A DNA stretch of 64,000 bases from Burkholderia cepacia (GTDB lineage Bacteria > Pseudomonadota > Gammaproteobacteria > Burkholderiales > Burkholderiaceae). Position 1 is the stretch's first letter. Each line of letters begins with the position of its first letter. Below the pieces are notes generated by a model, which ran no database searches, was not told the origin of the DNA, and was given only the letters and a program-made list of their open reading frames with translations. The DNA lies in the NCBI RefSeq assembly GCF_029962485.1, contig NZ_CP073637.1:2294001-2358000 (forward strand), given 5' to 3'. Shown here in pieces: positions 54,489 to 64,000 of this stretch. A program made the position numbers and the translations under genes.

Positions 54489-55010
54489 CGGCGCTTCGCC
54501 GTCTTCGTCTTCGTCCTCGTCGACGATTTCGAGCCCTTCCGCGCCATGCGCGTGCTCATGCTCGATTTCGTCTTCGGTGGCTTCGCGAACGTCCTTCACG
54601 GTCAACGCGAAACGCAGCGCCATGCCGGCCAACGGGTGATTGCCGTCGAGCACGACCTTGTCTTCGGCGACGTCGGTGACCGTATAGATCAGCGAATCGA
54701 CTTCCTCGTCACCGTCTTCCGGCGTGCCTTCGAACTGCATACCCACTTCGAGCGGCTCGGGAAAACGATCGCGCGGCTCGATCTTCACGAGTTCGGGATC
54801 GTAGTCGCCGAACGCGTCCTGCGGCTCGAGCTGAACCTGCGCCTCGTAGCCCGGCTCGTGGCCGTCAAGCTGTTCCTCGATCTTGGGGAACGTGCCATCA
54901 TAGCCGCCGTGCAGATAGACCATCGGCTCGTCGCTTTCCTCGATCAGATTGCCCTGTGCATCCGACAGCTTGTAAGTGACCGACACGACGGTGTTTTTTG
55001 CGATTTTCAT
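54468..55010 (-). CDS. slyD: FKBP-type peptidyl-prolyl isomerase, SlyD-like
   Basis: The product is 180 aa from the ATG at 55010 (MKIAKNTVVSVTYKLSDAQG). The FKBP domain with inserted chaperone flap (LHGGYDGTFPKIEEQLDGHE, GYEAQVQLEPQDAFGDYDPE) and NHPLAGMALRFALTV match SlyD. The tail is Glu/Asp-rich rather than the His/Cys-rich metal-binding tail of E. coli SlyD. It is a cytoplasmic folding helper. The 3' end overlaps the neighbouring convergent gene by about 20 bases. Confidence 0.92.
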   Translation of the reverse strand: MKIAKNTVVSVTYKLSDAQGNLIEESDEPMVYLHGGYDGTFPKIEEQLDGHEPGYEAQVQLEPQDAFGDYDPELVKIEPRDRFPEPLEVGMQFEGTPEDGDEEVDSLIYTVTDVAEDKVVLDGNHPLAGMALRFALTVKDVREATEDEIEHEHAHGAEGLEIVDEDEDEDGEAPSGRTLH

Positions 55011-55042
55011 CCAATTCTCCCAAATACAACTCTCATTATACG

Positions 55043-56263
55043 ATGCGCAACCGGTCTCAAGCCGAACCGCGGGATACCGCTGCCGCCCCGCTCGGCGCGC
55101 CGCCTTCCGATCTTCCCACACCGCTGCTCGGCGGTCTCACGCCGGCGCAATTCATGCGCGGCTACTGGCAGAAGAAGCCGCTGCTGATCCGTCAGGCGAT
55201 CCCCGGCGTTGCGTCACCGGTCTCGCGCGACGCGCTGTTCGAGCTTGCCGCCGACTATGACGCGGAATCGCGACTGATCACCCATTTTCGTAACAAGTGG
55301 CAACTGATGCACGGCCCGTTCGAACCGGGCTCGCTGCCGGCCGTCACGCGCAAGGCGTGGACCCTGCTCGTACAGGGGCTCGACCTGCACGTCGACGCGG
55401 CGCGCGCGCTGCTCGACCGCTTCCGCTTCATCCCCGACGCGCGGCTGGACGACCTGATGATCTCGTATGCGACGGACGGCGGCGGCGTCGGCCCGCATTT
55501 CGATTCATACGACGTCTTCCTGCTGCAGGTCGAAGGCCGGCGCCGCTGGCGCGTCGGTGCGCAAAAGGACCTGTCGCTGCAGCCGGACGTGCCGCTGAAG
55601 ATCCTCGAAAACTTCGAGCCGAGCGACGAATGGGTGCTGGAGCCCGGCGACATGCTTTACCTGCCGCCGCACATCGCGCACGACGGCGTCGCCGAAGGCG
55701 AGTGCATGACCTGCTCGATCGGCTTCCGGGCGCCGTCGGCCGGTGAACTGGGCGCCCAGTTCCTGTACTATCTCGCGGAGCGCGGCGGCCTGCGCGACGG
55801 GGGCGGCGACGATCTCTACCGCGACCCGAAGCAGCCGGCCGTCGATACGCCCGCGCAATTGCCTCCGGCGATGGTCGAGCGTGTCGCCGAGATCGTCGAT
55901 GCGATCCGCTGGCGCAAGCGCGACGTCGCCGAATTCCTCGGTTGCTACCTGAGCGAGCCCAAGCCGAACGTCGTTTTCGACCCGCCGGCGCGCCTGTTGT
56001 CCGAGTCCGCGTTCGTCACGCAAGCTTCACGACGTGGCGTGTGTCTCGACAGAAGGGCCGCATTGATGTATAACGCGCGCTCGTACTTCATTAATGGTGA
56101 GGAAGGACCGCTCGAGCAGGCCGGTGAATGGCTGCCCGAACTGGCCAATCAACGCCAGATGGAGGCGAAACGGTTTGTAACACTATCCCGGGTTCCCTCA
56201 ATGACAGCCTTGTTGCACGAGTGGTATTGTGCGGGCTGGATACGGGTCGGAAACCGGAATTAG
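55043..56263 (+). CDS. YcfD/RoxA-type ribosomal protein arginine hydroxylase (JmjC)
   Basis: The product is 406 aa from the ATG at 55043. The JmjC core has the HxD iron motif in GPHFDSYDVFLLQ and the later HDGVAEGECMTCSIGFRAP segment. Region LLGGLTPAQFMRGYWQKKPL is typical of the family. E. coli YcfD hydroxylates Arg81 of ribosomal protein L16 using oxygen and 2-oxoglutarate. The C-terminal winged-helix-like domain is present. It is divergent from slyD, with 32 bases between starts. Confidence 0.88.
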   Translation: MRNRSQAEPRDTAAAPLGAPPSDLPTPLLGGLTPAQFMRGYWQKKPLLIRQAIPGVASPVSRDALFELAADYDAESRLITHFRNKWQLMHGPFEPGSLPAVTRKAWTLLVQGLDLHVDAARALLDRFRFIPDARLDDLMISYATDGGGVGPHFDSYDVFLLQVEGRRRWRVGAQKDLSLQPDVPLKILENFEPSDEWVLEPGDMLYLPPHIAHDGVAEGECMTCSIGFRAPSAGELGAQFLYYLAERGGLRDGGGDDLYRDPKQPAVDTPAQLPPAMVERVAEIVDAIRWRKRDVAEFLGCYLSEPKPNVVFDPPARLLSESAFVTQASRRGVCLDRRAALMYNARSYFINGEEGPLEQAGEWLPELANQRQMEAKRFVTLSRVPSMTALLHEWYCAGWIRVGNRN

Positions 56264-56495
56264 TGTGAGTCGCCCCGTATGCCCGTACGGATCAAATTCT
56301 GTATGGGAAAGACAACGTATTGACCCCGCATTTGTCGACGGTCGATAGGAAAGTGCATATAATTTCCGCCCAAGCCGTAGGGAAGATTCACGCTCTAAGA
56401 AGTGCATCTCCACCAGCGGCCCAGGTCGGTGTTGGAGCACATTACCGGTATTGTTTCGCGCTGTTGCTTACCTTTAACCATAAAAGGACGTGATC

Positions 56496-56759
56496 ATGAA
56501 GAAATCCCTCCTCGTAGCTTCCCTGTTGGCTGCTGTTGCACTGGCTGCTTGCAACAAGAGCGCTGATCAAGCTGCTTCGTCGGCTGCAAGCGACGCGGCT
56601 GCTGCTGCTTCGACGGCTGCTTCGGCAGTTGCTGGTGCAGCGAGCGACGCTGCTGCCGCTGCTTCGTCGGCAACGGCTGCTGCGAGCGACGCTGCTGCTG
56701 CAGTGGCGTCGGCTGCTTCGGCAGCGACGGCTGCTCCGGCTTCGGGCGCAAGCCAGTAA
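56496..56759 (+). CDS. alanine-rich small lipoprotein
   Basis: The product is 87 aa from the ATG at 56496 (preceded by AAAAGGACG). A lipoprotein signal MKKSLLVASLLAAVALAAC gives Cys19 as the lipid site. The mature part is almost only Ala, Ser, Asp and Thr in repeats of AASDAAAAA form, which would make a long helix. It probably lies at the outer membrane; the role is unknown. A strong terminator follows. Confidence 0.8.
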   Translation: MKKSLLVASLLAAVALAACNKSADQAASSAASDAAAAASTAASAVAGAASDAAAAASSATAAASDAAAAVASAASAATAAPASGASQ

Positions 56760-56776
56760 GCCTCAGCGTCAGCTGA

Positions 56777-56806
56777 AAAAAAACCGGCCCGAGGGCCGGT
56801 TTTTTT
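56777..56806 (+). terminator. rho-independent terminator after lipoprotein gene
   Basis: An A-tract and CCGGCCC / GGGCCGG hairpin followed by TTTTTTT lie 20 bases past the stop. Confidence 0.85.
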
Positions 56807-56872
56807 ACGTCTGCCGTTTCCGTACATATCGCCCGGCAGCCGCACAGAGCCGCCGTAGCGGCCCTGCCCCGC

Positions 56873-57649
56873 TCATCCGAGCATCAGCCAGTCGAAGCCC
56901 GCGTCCTGCGAGGCCACGATCACGTCCTCCCCATCCGTCCCCAGTACGCCGCCGAACGCCCGGCGGGCCAGTTCCGGCAGGTTGTTCTGCTGGCTCAGGT
57001 GCGCCGCGACCAGATGCTTGAGGCGGCTGCGTTCGAGCGACGCGAGGATGTCGGCCGCCGCGTCGTTGCTCAGGTGCCCATGGTTGCCGCCGATCCGCGC
57101 CTTCAGCGACTGCGGATAGCGGCTCGCGGCCAGCATCGCGGTATCGTGGTTGGATTCGAGCACCAGCGCGTCACAGCCGCTCAGGACGGCCGTAATGTGC
57201 GGCGTGGCCATCCCGACGTCCGTCAGCACGCCGAGCCGGCTGCAGCCATCCATGAACACGAACTGGAGCGGTTCCCGCGCATCGTGGGGGACCGTATAGG
57301 GCATCACGGCCAGATCGCGTATCGCGGCCGTCTCGTCGCCCCACAGCACGTGGAGATCGACATCGGCCTCGTCCGCGCCGACCGCGCGCGCGGTGCCCCA
57401 GCTCATGTAGAGCGGCAGCGACGCACGACGGGCGAGCGTCAGCGCGCTGCCGACGTGGTCGCTGTGTTCGTGGGTGATGAGGATCGCATCGAGATCATCG
57501 ATGCCGAGATTCAGTCGGCCGAGCCGGCGCTCGACCTCCTTGGCGGAAAAGCCGCAGTCGAGCAGCACGCGGGTGGTCGTCGTGCCGCTCGAGGCCTCGA
57601 CGACCAGCGCGTTGCCTTCGCTGCCGCTTCCGAGGCTGGCGAATCGCAC
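56873..57649 (-). CDS. MBL-fold metallo-hydrolase (YycJ/WalJ-like)
   Basis: The product is 258 aa. The start MRFASLGSGSEGNALVVEAS, metal motif ITHEHSDHVG (HxHxDH) and LESNHD fit the YycJ/WalJ branch of metallo-beta-lactamase-fold enzymes, probably nucleases or phosphodiesterases. It lies 4 bases after the bamC stop and is the last gene of the minus-strand run. Function in proteobacteria is unsettled. Confidence 0.82.
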   Translation of the reverse strand: MRFASLGSGSEGNALVVEASSGTTTTRVLLDCGFSAKEVERRLGRLNLGIDDLDAILITHEHSDHVGSALTLARRASLPLYMSWGTARAVGADEADVDLHVLWGDETAAIRDLAVMPYTVPHDAREPLQFVFMDGCSRLGVLTDVGMATPHITAVLSGCDALVLESNHDTAMLAASRYPQSLKARIGGNHGHLSNDAAADILASLERSRLKHLVAAHLSQQNNLPELARRAFGGVLGTDGEDVIVASQDAGFDWLMLG

Positions 57650-57653
57650 GCGC

Positions 57654-58799
57654 TCAGTTCAGTTGTGCGTGCAGCAGCGAGATGATCCGCTGCGCGTCCG
57701 ACGAGTTGTCGACCTGGCCGTTTGCGCCGACCACCGCGACCTGCGTGCCGCCGGCGCCTTGCGCGCGCACGTTGACGAGGAATTCCTTGCCCGGCTTCGC
57801 CGCCGACGGACCGCCGTAGAACAGCTTGCCGAACAGGCCGTCACGCTTGAGCTCTTCCATCGTATTCGCGTAGCGCACGGTATACATGCCCTTCTCGCGG
57901 TCGCGATTGTCGACCGTGAAGTTGGTGCGGTCGAGCGCCAGGCCCACACGCAGCCACGCGCGATCGAACGACTCGGCCAGCTGCAGCGTCGCCGCGCCGC
58001 CGCTCGTGTCGCTGACCTGCGCCGGCGCCGTCGCGGGATGCGCGTCGGTCAGCAACTGCTTCGCCTGCGCGTCGGTCAGGCCGAACTTCTGCATCAGCTT
58101 CGACAGGAAGACGGCTTCGAGCACCGGGTTGCGCGGACGCTCTTCCCAGCGCGACGACGTGCCGCCCTGCGGGCCGACCATCATTTCTTCCATCGCGCTG
58201 TGCGTGATCGAGATGTCGGTATTGCCGTCCGACGTGCGGTTCACGAGCGTGCGGAAGCGGTCGCGCGTGCCCGACGAGTAGGCGAAATCGATGACCTTGC
58301 CGATCGTGCGGCGGAACCAGTCGTCCGGAATGTTCGCGCGGTTTTCGGCCCAGTCGGTCGCCATGATGCCCGTCGACGGCGCATCGGTCTTCAGCGAGAA
58401 GCCGTTCTCCTGCCAGAACTCCTTCAGGATCGGCCACAGCTGCTCGGGCGTCCGGCCATCGACGACGAGCCAGCGGCGATCGCCGTCGCGCTCGATATGC
58501 ATGCCGAGCGGATCCTGCGCGCTCGGGATGCCGTCGGTCGCGTTGCCGGCCTGCGTCGTGACCCGCGGCGGCAGCGTACCGAGCCCGGCGTTGCTCGGCG
58601 GCGCAACGAACTGCTGCGTCGTCGGCACCGGCTTCAGGTCGCTCGGCACCGCGAGCGGCGGCGCCGAACCGGTGTTCTTGTAGTTGACCCGGTCGGGGGC
58701 CAGGTAGTCGTTCAGCGTATCGCAGCCAGCGAGCGCGCCCAGCGCCAGCGCCACCACCGACAGCTGGATGGCGCGAGAGGAAATGGCGAAACGTTTCAT
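57654..58799 (-). CDS. bamC: outer membrane assembly lipoprotein BamC
   Basis: The product is 381 aa. The signal ends in lipobox LAGC with Cys26. The following unstructured start (DTLNDYLAPDRVNYKN) and two helix-grip domains fit BamC (formerly NlpB). It is an accessory lipoprotein of the BAM complex inserting beta-barrel proteins. It follows dapA, the same order as in E. coli (dapA-bamC), supporting the call. Confidence 0.92.
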   Translation of the reverse strand: MKRFAISSRAIQLSVVALALGALAGCDTLNDYLAPDRVNYKNTGSAPPLAVPSDLKPVPTTQQFVAPPSNAGLGTLPPRVTTQAGNATDGIPSAQDPLGMHIERDGDRRWLVVDGRTPEQLWPILKEFWQENGFSLKTDAPSTGIMATDWAENRANIPDDWFRRTIGKVIDFAYSSGTRDRFRTLVNRTSDGNTDISITHSAMEEMMVGPQGGTSSRWEERPRNPVLEAVFLSKLMQKFGLTDAQAKQLLTDAHPATAPAQVSDTSGGAATLQLAESFDRAWLRVGLALDRTNFTVDNRDREKGMYTVRYANTMEELKRDGLFGKLFYGGPSAAKPGKEFLVNVRAQGAGGTQVAVVGANGQVDNSSDAQRIISLLHAQLN

Positions 58800-58910
58800 G
58801 AAATCCTTCGTCTTGCTAGAACGCTCGTCAGGAGCGGCGCCGGACGGAGCCGGCCGGTGCGGGTTGATCAGGGGTCGAGCCGGCGACCGCAGGACGCGGC
58901 CGCCTCGGCA

Positions 58911-59813
<903 letters not shown>

Positions 59814-59859
59814 GAAACGCGATTGAATGTGTACCGGTAAACGTTGAGATTGTAGCGGA

Positions 59860-60462
59860 TTAGCCGGGCAGTTCGTAACGTGGAATTCCCGCCCCCGCCT
59901 TCGGGGTCGCGCCCTCGCGCACCGCGCAGAGACGCTGGACGAACGCCTCGCGCGGCGCGGCGACGAAACCGTCCTCGTACGCGACCACCCGCAGGCGGCC
60001 GTGCACGGCGTCCAGCAGCTCGCCCGGGGCGAGCAGGAACGCGGGGTTGGACGGTTTTCCGACCGTTTCGTTTCCTTGCGCGAAGGTTTCGTAGATCAGC
60101 ACGCCGCCCGGCACCACTGCATCGAGCAGATGGGGCCAGAGCGGACGATGCAGGTAGTTCGTGACGATCACGGCCGCAAACCGCTCGCCGGCCGGCAGCG
60201 GCCACGGCGCGCCTTCGAGATCGGCCGCGCGAGCCTCGACGCCGGGAATCGTGCGCAACGCGGCCAGCGCGACCGGATCGCGGTCAAGCGCGACGACCGG
60301 ATGCCCATGCGACGCGAACCAGCGCGCATGGCGGCCGCCGCCCGCGGCGACATCGAGCACGGCGCCGCCGGCCGGCACGAGCCGCGACCATTGCGCGACC
60401 CAGCGCGACGGCTCGGCCTGAGCGACGTGACCGCCCGCGGCGGCAATGACGGATTCGCTCAT
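59860..60462 (-). CDS. class I SAM-dependent methyltransferase
   Basis: The product is 200 aa. Motif I is [20 protein letters not shown], with the acidic residue ALDRDP following and a later [20 protein letters not shown]. It resembles small TehB-like methyltransferases. The substrate is unknown. It lies 8 bases after the trpS stop on the same strand. Confidence 0.85.
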   Translation of the reverse strand: MSESVIAAAGGHVAQAEPSRWVAQWSRLVPAGGAVLDVAAGGGRHARWFASHGHPVVALDRDPVALAALRTIPGVEARAADLEGAPWPLPAGERFAAVIVTNYLHRPLWPHLLDAVVPGGVLIYETFAQGNETVGKPSNPAFLLAPGELLDAVHGRLRVVAYEDGFVAAPREAFVQRLCAVREGATPKAGAGIPRYELPG

Positions 60463-60470
60463 GCGCCGGA

Positions 60471-61673
<1,203 letters not shown>

Positions 61674-61681
61674 GATTGTCG

Positions 61682-62344
61682 TTAGAAAAGCGAGGCGAAT
61701 GGGGACAGGATGGCGCTCAGGACGGCGTAGCCGACGTTGACGAGCGGGCGCAGCCAGAAGTTCGTCAGCACGCCCGTCGCGACCAGCGCGAGGACGATGA
61801 TGAAACCGTACGGCTCGATGCGCGACAGCGCGATCGATTGCTTCGGTGGCAGCAGCGCCGCCAGGATGCGGCCACCGTCGAGCGGCGGCAGCGGAAACAG
61901 GTTCAGCACGCCGAGCACGAGGTTCGCGCTGACGCCGGCAAGCGCCATCCGCGTGAAGAACGGCTCGTCGATGCCGACGGCGGGCAGCACGAGGGTCAGC
62001 AGGCCCCAGACCAGCGCCTGCACGAAGTTGCAGGCCGGGCCCGCGAGCGACACCCACAGGCTACCCCAGCGCGGGTTGCGCAGGTTGCCGAACGAAACCG
62101 GCACCGGCTTCGCATAGCCGAACAGGAACGCGCCGCCCGTCAGGAAGTACATCACGAGCGGGATCGCGATCGTGCCGAGCGGATCGATGTGGCGCATCGG
62201 GTTGAACGACACGCGCCCCATCACGTAGGCGGTGTTGTCGCCGAGCAGGCGGGCGGCGTAGCCGTGCGCGGCCTCGTGCAGCGTGATCGCGAAGATCACG
62301 GGCAGCGCGTAGACGGCGATGGTCTGTATCAGGGAAGCATCCAT
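61682..62344 (-). CDS. site-2 protease family (M50) membrane metalloprotease
   Basis: The product is 220 aa with about six membrane helices. Zinc motifs are HEAAHGYAA (HExxH) and NLFPLPPLDGGRIL (NxxPxPxLDGG). The small size and lack of PDZ domain place it in the compact 'rhomboid-like' M50 group. It cuts membrane proteins within the bilayer, target unknown. It lies 8 bases upstream of trpS. Confidence 0.88.
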   Translation of the reverse strand: MDASLIQTIAVYALPVIFAITLHEAAHGYAARLLGDNTAYVMGRVSFNPMRHIDPLGTIAIPLVMYFLTGGAFLFGYAKPVPVSFGNLRNPRWGSLWVSLAGPACNFVQALVWGLLTLVLPAVGIDEPFFTRMALAGVSANLVLGVLNLFPLPPLDGGRILAALLPPKQSIALSRIEPYGFIIVLALVATGVLTNFWLRPLVNVGYAVLSAILSPFASLF

Positions 62345-62391
62345 ATCGCGTTATTGTAACAAGCGCACTCGCGCAAAATTGAACGGCCCGC

Positions 62392-63024
62392 TCATGCGGC
62401 CGAGAGGCCGAACGGTTCCAGCGCGCCGCGCCCTGCGCGCACGAGCTCCGGCTCGTCGCCGGTCAGGTCGATCACCGTCGACGGTTCGCGCGGGCACGCG
62501 CCGCCGTCGATCACGAGGTCGACCTGCTTCTCGAGCCGCGTGCGGATTTCTTCGGGATCGTTGAGCGGCTCGTCGTCCGGCGGCAGGATCAGCGTCGTGC
62601 CGAGCAGCGGCTGGCCGAGCGATTCCAGCAGCGCGAGCGTGATCGCGTGGTCGGGCACGCGCAGCCCGATCGTCTTGCGCGACGGGTGCGACAGCCGGCG
62701 CGGCACTTCCTTCGTCGCCTGCAGGATGAACACGTAGGGACCCGGCGTCACCGACTTGATCTGCCGGTACTGGCGATTGTCGACCATCGCGAAGTTCGCG
62801 AGCTCCGACAGGTCGCGCACGAGCAGCGACAGGTGCTGCTTCTCGTCGAGGCCGCGAATCCGGCGCACGCGTTCGACCGCATCCTTGTCGTCGAGATGAC
62901 ACGCGAGCGCATAGCTCGAATCGGTTGGCATCGCGATCACGCCGCCCTTGCTGATGATGTCCACGGCCTGCTTGATCAGGCGCGGCTGCGGATTATCCGG
63001 ATGAATCCTGAAGAACTGGGACAT
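62392..63024 (-). CDS. yciO: YciO-like L-threonylcarbamoyladenylate synthase family protein
   Basis: The product is 210 aa from the ATG at 63024. It matches the YrdC/Sua5 fold with MSQFFRIHPDNPQPRLIKQA, MPTDSSYALAC, SPxRKTIGLRVP-type segments and DPEEIRTRLEKQVDLVIDGG, closest in memory to E. coli YciO. Related TsaC/Sua5 enzymes make threonylcarbamoyl-AMP for tRNA t6A; YciO activity is weak or unsettled. It lies between rnm and the protease. Confidence 0.9.
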   Translation of the reverse strand: MSQFFRIHPDNPQPRLIKQAVDIISKGGVIAMPTDSSYALACHLDDKDAVERVRRIRGLDEKQHLSLLVRDLSELANFAMVDNRQYRQIKSVTPGPYVFILQATKEVPRRLSHPSRKTIGLRVPDHAITLALLESLGQPLLGTTLILPPDDEPLNDPEEIRTRLEKQVDLVIDGGACPREPSTVIDLTGDEPELVRAGRGALEPFGLSAA

Positions 63025-63090
63025 GGGGGTACGTAAAGGGGGAAGAATCGGCAACGCACGGCAGCACGGGCGGCGGTCAGCCGCCCGGCG

Positions 63091-63930
63091 TCAGAGCCAG
63101 CGCTCCCAGACCGGTGTGAGGTCGGACGGCAACGGCGGCAGGCTGCCGAGCTCGATACGGCCCTCGCCCGGCGCGTGGAAATCCGAGCCGCGCGACACTT
63201 CGAAGCCGAAGCGGCGCGCAACCTCCGCGTATTCGCGGTACTGGTCGGGCGTATGACTGCCCGTGATGACTTCAATCGCGCGGCCGCCCAGATCGATGAA
63301 TTCGCCGAAGAATGCGTCGAATTCGACGGGCGTGTAGCGGTAGCGGCCCGGATGCGCGACCACGGCTTCGCCGCCCGCCGCGCGAATCCAGCCGACCGCG
63401 TCGGACAGCGATGCCCAGCGATGCGGGACGAAGCCGGGCTTGCCGTCGCCGAGCAGCCGGTCAAACACGTCCGACGTCGATTCGGCGTGGCCGTTCTCGA
63501 CGAGAAAGCGCGCGAAGTGCGTGCGCGAGATCAGGTCGGGATTCGAGACGTACTTCAGCGCGCCTTCGTACGCGTCGGGAATGCCGAGCGTCGCAAGCTG
63601 CTCGCCGATCGCCAGCGCGCGCGCCGCGCGGCCGTGGCGCGTGCGATACAGACCGTCGACCAGCACCGGGTTCGCGGGATCGATGTTCAGGCCGACGATG
63701 TGCACGGTGCGCGCCGCCCACGTGACCGAAATCTCGACGCCGCTCAGGTAACGCATGCCGAGCGCTTCCGCCTCGCTGCGTGCCGCCGCCTGGCCGCCGA
63801 TTTCATCGTGATCGGTCAGCGCCCACAGGGTCACGCCGCCCGCATGCGCGCGGCGCGCGACGTCGGCAGGCGACAGCAACCCGTCGGAAACATTGGAATG
63901 GCAGTGGAGATCGGCGTTCATTGTCGGCAT
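63091..63930 (-). CDS. rnm: PHP-domain nuclease (RNase AM-like)
   Basis: The product is 279 aa from the ATG at 63930, or 276 from the ATG at 63921. The PHP metal motif DLHCHSNVSDG opens the protein, followed by LTDHDEIGG, VAHPGRYR and GSDFHAPGE. E. coli YciV/TrpH (RNase AM) is a 5'-3' exonuclease maturing rRNA 5' ends. The next gene, yciO, is the same neighbour as in E. coli. It is the first gene of the long minus-strand run seen here. Confidence 0.9.
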   Translation of the reverse strand: MPTMNADLHCHSNVSDGLLSPADVARRAHAGGVTLWALTDHDEIGGQAAARSEAEALGMRYLSGVEISVTWAARTVHIVGLNIDPANPVLVDGLYRTRHGRAARALAIGEQLATLGIPDAYEGALKYVSNPDLISRTHFARFLVENGHAESTSDVFDRLLGDGKPGFVPHRWASLSDAVGWIRAAGGEAVVAHPGRYRYTPVEFDAFFGEFIDLGGRAIEVITGSHTPDQYREYAEVARRFGFEVSRGSDFHAPGEGRIELGSLPPLPSDLTPVWERWL

Positions 63931-64000
63931 GGCAGGTAAGGCTTCATTCTACTGCAACGCGGCAATTGCGCCGCTCGCCTGCCCTGCCGACCGCATCGCG

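Overview
The window looks like part of the main chromosome of a Burkholderia, probably of the B. cepacia complex. The reasons are very high GC, the housekeeping order accA-tilS-lysC and cysS with ppiA/ppiB/lpxH, the yejABEF and cyoABCD operons, and protein sequences that read as Burkholderia. The species call is from family knowledge and was not searched.

Layout. 1-7.1 kb: a cut gamma-glutamylcyclotransferase gene, an AraC-type regulator, a GNAT acetyltransferase, a tandem 184/183-bp repeat array built from tRNA-Asp 3' ends, a seven-gene tRNA cluster (Ala, then Glu-Asp three times) downstream of gltX, a patatin-like lipoprotein and an NlpC/P60 endopeptidase. 7.2-13 kb: a yejABEF-type peptide ABC transporter. 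13-19.5 kb: a PXPV-repeat protein, the cyoABCD quinol oxidase operon and a lone NuoM-like subunit. 20-21.4 kb: a GT34-like glycosyltransferase.

21.59-31.58 kb: a mobile element of about 9.98 kb inserted in the 3' end of tRNA-Ser(GCT). It has a tyrosine integrase, an AlpA-like regulator, a VapE-type helicase/primase-like ATPase, an iteron-rich candidate origin, and a coupled operon. That operon runs from a capsid-like protein through about nine tiny genes, one resembling the Nu1/TerS DNA-binding domain, to a 656-aa tape measure protein resembling phage P2 gpT. I recognise no large terminase, portal, tail tube, baseplate or lysis gene. It therefore reads as a phage satellite rather than a phage, with the unusual feature of carrying its own P2-type tape measure. 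This is the main discovery candidate.

31.7-46.2 kb: housekeeping genes lysC, tilS, accA, an AlkA-like glycosylase, cysS, a TPR protein, ppiA, ppiB, lpxH, cysE, a TrmJ-like methyltransferase, suhB and a FAD oxidoreductase. 46.3-50.5 kb: a second accessory strip, visibly more AT-rich, with an isoprenylcysteine-methyltransferase-like membrane protein, several small unknown genes and an extra ribosomal protein S21 gene. 50.6-64 kb: mutS, a secreted metallophosphoesterase-like protein, slyD, a YcfD-type ribosomal oxygenase and an alanine-rich lipoprotein. A long minus-strand run follows, transcribed rnm-yciO-M50 protease-trpS-methyltransferase-dapA-bamC-metallo-beta-lactamase-fold hydrolase.
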